From NCBI GenBank assembly GCA_947628125.1, contig CANQYR010000009.1:1-17690 (forward strand): a stretch of DNA of 17,690 nucleotides, in the 5' to 3' direction. Below, one piece after another: positions 1-6,155 of this stretch; position 1 is the first letter of the stretch, and every line of letters begins with the position of its first letter. Source of the stretch: an uncultured Bacilli bacterium. GTDB lineage: Bacteria; Bacillota_I; Bacilli_A; RF39; UBA660. Below the pieces are notes generated by a model. The model did no database searches. It saw only the letters and a list, made by a program, of their open reading frames with translations, and was not told the origin of the DNA. The position numbers and the translations under genes are program-made.

Positions 1-22
1 GGGGGGGGTAGTATGTTATAAG
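1..22 (+). promoter_or_regulatory. Poly-G promoter module, copy 1 (cut by the window start)
   Basis: The window opens with eight G residues (1-8), followed by TAGTATGTTATAAG. TGTTATAAG (15-22... with TG at 14-15 and TATAAG at 17-22) fits an extended -10 element. The same G-tract and 14-base block recur at 17492-17514, nine bases apart in both copies. Any -35 lies upstream of position 1, and the real length of the G-tract cannot be seen. The predicted transcript would start near base 29, only about 12 nt before the ATG at 41. This is a promoter by sequence pattern and by its position before two paralogous genes. Confidence 0.7.
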
Positions 23-40
23 AATAATAGGGTGACCTAT

Positions 41-1444
41 ATGAAGCTTAAAAAATATGATAAAAATAAAAAAATGAAAACTTGTTTTATAGTTTCAACA
101 ATTATATGTGTAGTATTTATTGGCTTGTTTATTTATCAAAGCTATGCAAGATATCAGGATAAAGCAACTTTTAGAATAATAAATGGTAAACTAAAAATGA
201 GTGGAGGAAGTGGTGACATAGAATTTGCATTTTTTAATGGTGATCAAAAATTAGATACAATGCCTTTGAAAGGTAATAAAGAAGGGATTATATTTGTTAA
301 AGCGGAATGTACAAATGATGCTGTAATAGAATGGAATAATATAAATTGGAATGTTACAATCAGTAATCTAACAAAGACTAAGACTAGCTGTAGCTTATAT
401 TTTGAAAAAGTAACAGAAAAAATATGCAGATTAACAGGTGAAGATAGTGGTGCCTGTTATTTAGCTAAAAAAGTTGATGGTGATAAAGCAGAATTAGCGT
501 ATGATAATTCTTATGATGCAAATATAAGATATATAGGAGCCACACCAAAAAATTATGTTTATTTTAATTGTGAAGAAGGACAAGAAGCAAGCAAGAGTAC
601 CTGTGAGACCTGGCGAATAATAGGCGTAATGAACAACTTAACTGAAGTAAGTGAAGATGGACAAAGCAAAGAAACAAATGGAAGCTATATAAAAATAATA
701 AGAGATAAATTTGAAAAAAATTATTCTTGGGATAGTTCGGCCAATGGAGTAAACTCTGGTTATGGAGTAAATGAATGGAGCGAAGCAGATATAGAGAAAG
801 TGTTAAATGATGAATACTTATATAGACGTACTGGAACAAAGGCATGTTATAATGGAAAAAATCATTCTACAACGACTTGTCCAAGTTGGGCAAATATTGG
901 AATAAAAGACGAAGCAAGAAGCATGATAGAAAATATAAAATGGAATACAGGAACAATGGCAGAATATAATGGTAATTTACTAACAGCAAGCTATATGTAT
1001 GAAGCAGAGCGAAGTAATCATAATGGCAAAGAATTATGTCAGGCAAGTGGAGGAACTTTTTGTAATGATAAGGTGGAAAGAAGGGCAACATGGACCGGCA
1101 AAGTAGGCCTAATGTATCCCTCAGATTATGGGTATGCCGTCGGAAAAGAAGTTAGAGAAATATGTTTAGGAAAAACATTGAATGAATATAATAGTGATAA
1201 TTGTATGACGTATGACTGGTTACATGATCCAAGTAATATGCAATGGACAATAATGCCATTTCCTCATTCGTCGGCAGCTTGCAATATGTTTCATACCTCC
1301 TCGACCGGGTATTTGAGCAGCGACAGTGCTTACTATCCTGGTGCCATCCGTCCAACTTTATATCTAAAAAGTAATGTTAAAATAAAACCAAATGATGATC
1401 CAACTTATGGCGAATTAGATAATCCCTTTGTCTTAGAACTTTAA
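41..1444 (+). CDS. Secreted or membrane-anchored surface protein with TasA-like N-terminus and a hypervariable C-terminal segment
   Basis: A 467-residue protein. The ATG at 41 is preferred over the in-frame GTG at 32, because GGGTGA (30-35) then serves as the ribosome site. Residues 1-12 are basic and 13-32 are a hydrophobic segment. Next comes YARYQDKATF..NGKL, which resembles the start of TasA/camelysin-type proteins processed by SipW-like signal peptidases. Residues about 55-115 form a small domain with paired cysteines and a WNVTISNLT..C.LYF pattern. A Cys-rich C-terminal domain follows, with VGLMYPSDYGYA at 355-366 and WTIMP (402) to RPTLYL (437). Similar tails occur in gut Firmicutes surface proteins of the DUF6273-like type. 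Codons 1259-1351 are unlike the rest of the gene. The coding strand has G>C, opposite to the core genes. A matching partial paralog starts at 17536. Its ligand is unknown. Extracellular display is inferred from the signal and the cysteines. Confidence 0.8.
   Translation: MKLKKYDKNKKMKTCFIVSTIICVVFIGLFIYQSYARYQDKATFRIINGKLKMSGGSGDIEFAFFNGDQKLDTMPLKGNKEGIIFVKAECTNDAVIEWNNINWNVTISNLTKTKTSCSLYFEKVTEKICRLTGEDSGACYLAKKVDGDKAELAYDNSYDANIRYIGATPKNYVYFNCEEGQEASKSTCETWRIIGVMNNLTEVSEDGQSKETNGSYIKIIRDKFEKNYSWDSSANGVNSGYGVNEWSEADIEKVLNDEYLYRRTGTKACYNGKNHSTTTCPSWANIGIKDEARSMIENIKWNTGTMAEYNGNLLTASYMYEAERSNHNGKELCQASGGTFCNDKVERRATWTGKVGLMYPSDYGYAVGKEVREICLGKTLNEYNSDNCMTYDWLHDPSNMQWTIMPFPHSSAACNMFHTSSTGYLSSDSAYYPGAIRPTLYLKSNVKIKPNDDPTYGELDNPFVLEL
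1259..1351 (+). other. Candidate DGR-type variable region inside the surface-protein gene
   Basis: From the codon after WTIMP to the Arg of RPTLYL, adenine is scarce. Positions 1261-1350 contain 16 A in 90, against 26 in 60 at 241-300 of the same gene. GC at 1261-1320 is 30 of 60, against 15 of 60 at 241-300. Of the 31 codons, 24 end in C or T. Codons rare in the rest of the gene (TCG, GGG, TTG) are clustered. Composition returns to AT-rich just after 1351. Adenine replacement of AAY codons in a template repeat would produce this pattern. No template repeat or reverse transcriptase was seen in the window, so the assignment is an inference. Confidence 0.55.
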
Positions 1445-1522
1445 AACTTTTTCTTTTACAATAAGGTTTGTAAAAAACCTGTCAAAAGACAGTTAAGTAA
1501 AAAGTTTTACTTTCTACTTTTT
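1443..1522 (+). other. Structured 3' region and possible terminator after the surface-protein gene
   Basis: Several pairings nest here. AAAACTTTTT (1443-1452) pairs perfectly with AAAAAGTTTT (1499-1508). Inside that stem are AGGTTT/AAACCT (1464-1469 with 1475-1480) and CTGTC-AAAA-GACAG (1479-1492), which share two bases and so compete. AAAAAGT (1499-1505) can alternatively pair with ACTTTTT (1516-1522). There is no clean hairpin plus long T-tract, so it may be a weak terminator or a stabilising 3' end. Confidence 0.4.
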
Positions 1523-1558
1523 ATAGATTTTGGTAAACTAAAAATGTGAGGTGCAACC

Positions 1559-2038
1559 ATGAATATAATAAAAGATTTAATATCTGTAATCTCTAGCTTA
1601 TCAGTAATAGATTACATATTATATTTTTCAGTTTTAGTATTAATAATATTAATAATAGCCTTAATTTATATATTAAAAAGTGATGAAGTAGAAATGCCAA
1701 ATAATGGAAGTGATGAAATGAATAATGAACCAGACTTATCCTTAATAGCATCCCAAATAGACGAAAATAAAACACCAATAATAGACATGACCGCCTACGA
1801 AGAAGAACAAGAACAAAAAGCTATCATAAGTTATGATGAACTATTAAAAGAAAAAAATAAAAAACAAATATCCTATGATGAAGAAAGACTAATAGACGAT
1901 TGCATACCAACCAAAAAAATCAACCTAACCGAAATAATATCTGACCAAAATAATATCCCGGAAGCTACTATTTTTCATTATGAAAAACAAGAAGCCTTTT
2001 TACAAACCCTAAAAGAACTTAACCGCTTATTAAACTAA
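1559..2038 (+). CDS. Small single-pass membrane protein of unknown function
   Basis: A 159-residue protein that I do not recognise. GAGGTG (1548-1553) precedes the ATG by about five bases. Residues about 18-40 are one hydrophobic membrane segment rich in Ile and Leu. The rest, about 120 residues, is strongly charged and acidic, with no cysteine pairs or catalytic motif. By the positive-inside rule the tail is probably cytoplasmic, ending in a possible short helix (QEAFLQTLKELNRLLN). It lies between the surface-protein gene and mtaB. The first half is relatively G-rich and the second half shifts to the C-rich bias of the core genes, so the compositional boundary of the flank falls within it. 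A weak extended -10 (TGGTAAACT, 1531-1539) could start its own transcript. Confidence 0.7.
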   Translation: MNIIKDLISVISSLSVIDYILYFSVLVLIILIIALIYILKSDEVEMPNNGSDEMNNEPDLSLIASQIDENKTPIIDMTAYEEEQEQKAIISYDELLKEKNKKQISYDEERLIDDCIPTKKINLTEIISDQNNIPEATIFHYEKQEAFLQTLKELNRLLN

Positions 2039-2055
2039 AATATCTTTTTCCTTAA

Positions 2056-2084
2056 TTTACAACTTAAAATATCCATGTTACAAT
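2056..2084 (+). promoter_or_regulatory. Promoter of mtaB
   Basis: TTTACA (2056-2061) and TACAAT (2079-2084) are separated by exactly 17 bases, each one mismatch from the sigma-A consensus. The start point would be near 2091, ahead of the mtaB ribosome site. The -10 lies inside the left arm of a palindrome (2075-2095), so a repressor could occlude it. Confidence 0.6.
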
Positions 2085-2100
2085 ATTTGTAACATTTTTT
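2075..2100 (+). terminator. Inverted repeat with T-tract: terminator of the upstream gene or an operator
   Basis: ATGTTACAA (2075-2083) and TTGTAACAT (2087-2095) form a perfect 9-bp stem around TAT, followed by five T residues. That suits a Rho-independent terminator for the membrane-protein gene ending at 2038. The palindrome also covers the mtaB -10. Its core TTACAAT-A-TTTGTAA has the 7-1-7 spacing of Fur/PerR-family boxes, so a dual role is possible. Confidence 0.5.
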
Positions 2101-2115
2101 AATGAGGTGAGGAAG

Positions 2116-3378
2116 ATGAAATTTTTAATCATAACATTAGGTTGTAAAGTAAACGCATACGAAAGTGAATTAATGAAAGAACTCCTTTTAAAAGAAGGAT
2201 ACATCGAAAGTGATGACCCAGACATCATAATCGTTAACACCTGCACCGTAACAAACGTTGCTGATAATAAGTCCCTAAAAACCATAAGACACATTAAAAA
2301 AACATACCCCCAAAAAATACTTGCTGTCTGTGGCTGCTCTGTTCAAAACAACCAAGAACAATATCAAAACCTTGGCATCGATATATTAATTGGTAACCAA
2401 AAGAAAAGCCAAATAGTAAGTATCATCAAAGAATACCTAGAAAAAAACCAAAAATATACCTACATAAACCAAAACCGGGACATCCCCTTTGAAAACATGC
2501 AAATTGAAAAATTTACCACCCATACAAGAGGCTACGTCAAAATTGAAGATGGCTGTGACAACTTCTGCTCTTACTGTGTCATCCCTTACGTAAGAGGCAA
2601 AAAAAGAAGCAAAGACTTTAACCAAGTAATAGAAGAAGTAGAAAAACTTACTCAAAACAACCACCAAGAAATAGTCTTAACCGGTATTCATACAGGTGCC
2701 TATGAAGATAACAACCATGATCTAACTGACTTAATTCATGAAATATCTAAAAACCCCAAACTAAAAAGAATTCGCCTCTCATCCGTTGAAATAACCGAAT
2801 TAAACGATAAATTCTTAAACGAACTAAAAAACAACCCTAAAATCGTCAGCCACCTTCATATACCAATTCAATCTGGATCAGATGAAATACTAAAAAAAAT
2901 GAACCGCAAATACGACCTAAAATACTTTGAACAAAAAATAAATGCCATCCGCAAAATAAGACCAGACATAGCTATTACTACCGACTGTTTAGTAGGGCAT
3001 CCCTATGAAACACAAGAAACATTTAACCAAACCATAGAAACAATCAAAAAACTAAACTTTGCCAAAGTCCATGTCTTTCCATATTCAAGAAGAAGTAAAA
3101 CCAAAGCAGATACAATGCCAAATCAAGTCCCAAACGAAATAAAAAAACAATGGGCAAGACAACTAATCAAAATATCAGATGAACTAGAAGAAAATTACTA
3201 TAAAGCCTTTATTGGCCAAGAAAAAGAAGTTTTAATTGAAAAAAGTGCCAACCCTGCAATTGGTCTAACTGATAACTACCTAAAAGTCAAAATTAACCAA
3301 AAACTAAACCAAAACGAACTAATAAAAGTTAAACTAACAAAATATGAAAATAAATTCTTAATAGGGAAGGTGATATAA
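2116..3378 (+). CDS. mtaB: tRNA (t6A37)-C2 methylthiotransferase MtaB
   Basis: A 420-residue radical-SAM methylthiotransferase that converts t6A at position 37 of ANN-decoding tRNAs to ms2t6A, in the cytoplasm. The N-terminal UPF0004 domain carries the cysteines of the first 4Fe-4S cluster: C10 (GCKVNAYES), C43 (NTCTVTN) and C74 (CGCSV). The radical-SAM CxxxCxxC is C147, C151 and C154 in EDGCDNFCSYCVIPYVRG. The last 60 or so residues form a TRAM-like RNA-binding end. MtaB is preferred over MiaB and RimO because of the GCKVNAYES opening and the length. The ATG at 2116 follows GAGGTGAGG; a GTG nine bases upstream is in frame but would consume the ribosome site. The stop codon abuts the next gene. 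The gene has the C-rich codon bias typical of the core region. Confidence 0.93.
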   Translation: MKFLIITLGCKVNAYESELMKELLLKEGYIESDDPDIIIVNTCTVTNVADNKSLKTIRHIKKTYPQKILAVCGCSVQNNQEQYQNLGIDILIGNQKKSQIVSIIKEYLEKNQKYTYINQNRDIPFENMQIEKFTTHTRGYVKIEDGCDNFCSYCVIPYVRGKKRSKDFNQVIEEVEKLTQNNHQEIVLTGIHTGAYEDNNHDLTDLIHEISKNPKLKRIRLSSVEITELNDKFLNELKNNPKIVSHLHIPIQSGSDEILKKMNRKYDLKYFEQKINAIRKIRPDIAITTDCLVGHPYETQETFNQTIETIKKLNFAKVHVFPYSRRSKTKADTMPNQVPNEIKKQWARQLIKISDELEENYYKAFIGQEKEVLIEKSANPAIGLTDNYLKVKINQKLNQNELIKVKLTKYENKFLIGKVI

Positions 3379-3750
3379 ATGTATACTAACTGGTGCCTAG
3401 AAGACTATGAAAGCGAAATAGGAAGTGTCAAAGCTAACTTAGAACTAATCAAAAATATCTCAGAAATTAACATATTCAAAGACACCAAAACATATGAAAT
3501 AGTAGCCATCGGCGAAAAAAACTACCAAGAATTAAATAACTTTATCAAAGACTCTATGAATGACTTATACGAACAATTAAAAACCGGCACCAAACAAGAA
3601 ATAATAAACAAAAGAAATGACTACAAACAACTATATAAAATATGGCAAGACATTGAAAAACGAAAAAAAGAAAACGATCCATTAGTAGATGAACTATATA
3701 ATGACCTTATCTTTGCCCTTCATGCTTTAGGCTATAATAAAAATAATTAA
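3379..3750 (+). CDS. Small hypothetical protein coupled to mtaB
   Basis: A 123-residue soluble protein that I do not recognise. Its ATG follows the mtaB stop codon with no gap, and its ribosome site (GGAAGGTGA) lies inside the end of mtaB, so the two are almost certainly co-transcribed and translationally coupled. The sequence is mostly helical and charged, with a central run rich in Lys, Glu and Gln (about residues 60-95). It has one Cys near the N-terminus (NWCLED) and no membrane segment or known motif. A role linked to tRNA modification is only suggested by position. It ends just before the CIRCE element of htpG, so it closes the mtaB operon. Confidence 0.7.
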   Translation: MYTNWCLEDYESEIGSVKANLELIKNISEINIFKDTKTYEIVAIGEKNYQELNNFIKDSMNDLYEQLKTGTKQEIINKRNDYKQLYKIWQDIEKRKKENDPLVDELYNDLIFALHALGYNKNN

Positions 3751-3755
3751 TAAAT

Positions 3756-3782
3756 TTAGCACTTGTTGTTGACAAGTGCTAA
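3756..3782 (+). promoter_or_regulatory. CIRCE operator (HrcA binding site) of htpG
   Basis: TTAGCACTT and AAGTGCTAA are perfect inverted repeats separated by nine bases. This is the 9-9-9 layout of the CIRCE consensus (TTAGCACTC-N9-GAGTGCTAA) with one symmetrical change in each arm. It overlaps the -35 of the htpG promoter, as expected for HrcA repression that is relieved by heat or misfolded protein. HrcA itself is not in the window. Confidence 0.92.
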
Positions 3783-3796
3783 AAAAATGCTATAAT
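3769..3796 (+). promoter_or_regulatory. Sigma-A promoter of htpG
   Basis: Consensus TTGACA (3769-3774) lies 16 bases from consensus TATAAT (3791-3796), which also has an extended TGC just before it. The -35 sits in the spacer and right arm of the CIRCE element. The expected start is near 3803, followed by AAGAGGA and the htpG ATG. Confidence 0.9.
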
Positions 3797-3819
3797 AAAA
3801 AACAGAAAAGAGGATAATT

Positions 3820-5643
3820 ATGAAAAAAGAATTTAAAGCTGAATCAAAACGCTTAATGGAACTTATGATCAATTCCATTTATACCAATAAAGAGATTTTC
3901 CTAAGAGAAATAATATCTAACGCCTCAGATGCCATAGATAAACTTCACTACAAATCTCTAACCGACAAAAAAATAAAAGTAGCCAAAAAAGACTTTGCCA
4001 TTACCATCTTACTTGACAAAGAAAAAAGACTATTAACAATCAAAGATAATGGTATTGGTATGAACAAAGAAGAACTAGAAAACAACCTTGGCACCATCGC
4101 CAAAAGTGGTTCCTATGACTTCAAAAACAATAACAAGAAAAAAAATAACATTGACATCATTGGCCAATTTGGGGTTGGTTTTTACTCAGCCTTTATGGTA
4201 GCAAGTAAAGTTACCGTTATATCTAAAGCCTATCAAAATGATGAAGCCTATAACTGGACATCAAGTGGAATAGAAGGCTACTCCATAACCAAAGATAATA
4301 AAGATAATTACGGTACAGATGTCATCCTAACCATTAAAGAAGGTGAAGAATACGACCGCTACTTAGATGCCTATGAAATCCAAAACATTATCAAAAAATA
4401 CTCTGATTACATTACCTACCCAATCAAAATGAAACTAAATGATGAAGAAGATTTTAAAACCATCAACTCTTTAGTCCCTATTTGGAAACGTAACAAAAAA
4501 GACATCAAAGAAGAAGAATATAACACCTTCTACAGTGATAAATTCTTCGACTATGAAAAACCTTTAAAATATCTGCACATCGCTGCCGAAGGTAAAGTAG
4601 AGTACAACGCCCTATTATACATTCCATCTCATGCTCCATATGACTTTTACTCAAAAGAATACGAAAAAGGCTTACAACTATATTCCAATGGTGTCCTAAT
4701 AATGGAAAAATGTAGTGACCTAATACCTGATTACTTTAGCTTTGTTAAAGGCGTAGTAGACTCTTCAGATTTATCACTAAACATATCAAGAGAAATGCTT
4801 CAACAAGATCGTTTGCTAAAAACCATTGCTAATAACATCGAACAAAAAATAAAAAGCGCTCTTGAAGAAATGAAAGAAAAAGACATCGAAAACTACCTTA
4901 AATTTTATGAAAACTTTGGCCTAAGCCTTAAAGTAGGTATCTATAACGACTTTGGTATGAACAAAGATAAACTACAAGACCTACTAATGTTTTACTCATC
5001 TAAAGAAGAAAAACTTATTTCCTTAAAAGACTACGTAGAAAAAAATAAAGACGAAAAAGAAATATACTATGCCTGTGGCGCATCTTATGAACAAATTAAT
5101 ATGCTTCCAAAAGTCGAAGCCTTAAAAGATAAAGATAAAGAAATATTATACTGCATAGACCCAGTCGATGAATTCGTCTTCAAAACCCTTCAAAATTATC
5201 AAGACAAAGAATTTAAAAACGTTGCCGATGATGCAAGCATTTTAGAAACCGAAGAAGAAAAAGAAAAAGTAAAAAAACTAAACGAAGATAATAAAGAAAT
5301 GCTAGATGCCTTAAAAGATAACCTAAAAATATCCAAAGTTGAGTTTACTAGTAGCCTTAAAAATCATCCCGTTTGCTTAACAAGTGCTGGTAACATATCT
5401 ATTGAAATGGAAAAAACTATGAGCAAAATGCCATTAAACCAAAACATATCAGCTGAAAAAATAATGCAAATAAATGAAAATCATCCAATTACTAAAAAAC
5501 TAATTGATCTATATCAAAATGATAAAGAACAGTTTCAAAAATATGGCGAAATATTATACGCTCAAGCACGGTTAATCGAAGGCCTAGAACTTGATAATCC
5601 AACTAAAATAACTGACCTTATCTGTGACTATCTTGCTAAATAA
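3820..5643 (+). CDS. htpG: Molecular chaperone HtpG (bacterial Hsp90)
   Basis: A 607-residue Hsp90 family ATPase that remodels client proteins in the cytoplasm as a homodimer. The GHKL ATP-binding domain is clear: E30, N34 and D37 in LREIISNASDA, D76-G80 in KDNGIGM, and the lid/glycine motif GQFGVGFYSAF at 115-125. The middle domain carries SLNISREMLQQDR, whose Arg contacts the ATP gamma-phosphate in the family. The C-terminal dimerisation domain is present, and the length is close to the usual 610-630, so the gene is intact. There is no Asp/Glu-rich linker like that of eukaryotic Hsp90. AAGAGGA precedes the ATG by five bases. It is transcribed alone from a strong promoter under CIRCE control and closed by its own terminator. 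Confidence 0.97.
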   Translation: MKKEFKAESKRLMELMINSIYTNKEIFLREIISNASDAIDKLHYKSLTDKKIKVAKKDFAITILLDKEKRLLTIKDNGIGMNKEELENNLGTIAKSGSYDFKNNNKKKNNIDIIGQFGVGFYSAFMVASKVTVISKAYQNDEAYNWTSSGIEGYSITKDNKDNYGTDVILTIKEGEEYDRYLDAYEIQNIIKKYSDYITYPIKMKLNDEEDFKTINSLVPIWKRNKKDIKEEEYNTFYSDKFFDYEKPLKYLHIAAEGKVEYNALLYIPSHAPYDFYSKEYEKGLQLYSNGVLIMEKCSDLIPDYFSFVKGVVDSSDLSLNISREMLQQDRLLKTIANNIEQKIKSALEEMKEKDIENYLKFYENFGLSLKVGIYNDFGMNKDKLQDLLMFYSSKEEKLISLKDYVEKNKDEKEIYYACGASYEQINMLPKVEALKDKDKEILYCIDPVDEFVFKTLQNYQDKEFKNVADDASILETEEEKEKVKKLNEDNKEMLDALKDNLKISKVEFTSSLKNHPVCLTSAGNISIEMEKTMSKMPLNQNISAEKIMQINENHPITKKLIDLYQNDKEQFQKYGEILYAQARLIEGLELDNPTKITDLICDYLAK

Positions 5644-5671
5644 AAACCAAAAACAAAATTTTGGTTTTTTT
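5643..5671 (+). terminator. Rho-independent terminator of htpG
   Basis: AAAACCAAAA (5643-5652) pairs with TTTTGGTTTT (5659-5668) around a six-base loop, and the right arm runs into a T-tract. It starts at the stop codon, and its end touches the -35 of the spoVA promoter. Confidence 0.85.
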
Positions 5672-5700
5672 GTATAACTTAACCATTTTTATTCATAATA
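5671..5700 (+). promoter_or_regulatory. Candidate sigma-G/sigma-F forespore promoter of the spoVA operon
   Basis: TGTATA (5671-5676) and CATAATA (5694-5700) are 17 bases apart. The Bacillus sigma-G consensus is about TGMATA-N17/18-CATAMTA, so only one -35 base differs. B. subtilis spoVA is a known sigma-G operon. The transcript would begin almost at the ribosome site (GGAGG, 5706-5710), so the leader is very short. Confidence 0.65.
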
Positions 5701-5717
5701 AAAGTGGAGGAAAAATT

Positions 5718-6155
5718 ATGGATAAAGACGAATATCAAAAATTAGTTAAAGAATATACTCCCAAAGAAAATAAACTAAAAAAAGCATTTCTTGCCTTTAT
5801 AACCGGTGGGGCAATAGCCTTCATTGGCCAAGTAATAGCAAGCATTTTACAAGAATCATTTGGTATGAATACTACTGAATCATACACCTGGCTATGCCTT
5901 ATCACCATCTTTACAGGATCATTTTTAACATCCCTAGGCTTTTTTGATAACTGGGTAAGCAAATTAGGATGTGGCCTTTTAATACCAACAACCGGCTTTG
6001 CTCATTCCATCACCTCATCAGCTTTAGATGTCAAAAAAGATGGTCTTGTAACCGGCTTAGGGGCAAGCTTCTTTAAACTAGCCGGAAGCGTCCTTTTATA
6101 TGGTATTATTTCGGCATTTTTCTTAGCAATACTAGGGGTGATTATCTATGGCTAG
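5718..6155 (+). CDS. spoVAC: Stage V sporulation protein AC (SpoVAC)
   Basis: A 145-residue inner-membrane protein of the SpoVA channel, which moves dipicolinic acid into the forming spore and releases it at germination. A charged N-terminus (about 20 residues) precedes about four hydrophobic segments, with the family-typical FITGGAIAFIGQ, FFDNWVSKLGCG..IPTTGFAHS and KDGLVTGLGASFFKLAGSV stretches. The ATG at 5718 follows GGAGG by seven bases. A longer in-frame reading from TTG at 5661 begins inside the htpG terminator and was rejected. The 3' end overlaps spoVAD by eight bases. It is the first gene of a three-gene operon with a sigma-G-like promoter. Confidence 0.93.
   Translation: MDKDEYQKLVKEYTPKENKLKKAFLAFITGGAIAFIGQVIASILQESFGMNTTESYTWLCLITIFTGSFLTSLGFFDNWVSKLGCGLLIPTTGFAHSITSSALDVKKDGLVTGLGASFFKLAGSVLLYGIISAFFLAILGVIIYG

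Noticed and set aside
32..40. GTG start three codons before the surface-protein ATG
   Set aside because: It falls inside GGGTGA, the only ribosome site. The ATG at 41 has that site at a good distance.
564..1355. Several - strand reading frames opposite the surface gene
   Set aside because: They are antisense shadows of an AT-rich gene, rich in Leu and His repeats, with no ribosome sites or recognisable domains.
3756..3795. CIRCE hairpin as a terminator of the small gene at 3379
   Set aside because: The stem is followed by A residues and a -10, not by a T-tract. The 9-9-9 layout fits an operator.
5661..5717. Longer SpoVAC start at TTG 5661
   Set aside because: It lies inside the htpG terminator and upstream of the candidate promoter -10. 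The ATG at 5718 has GGAGG and gives the normal family length.
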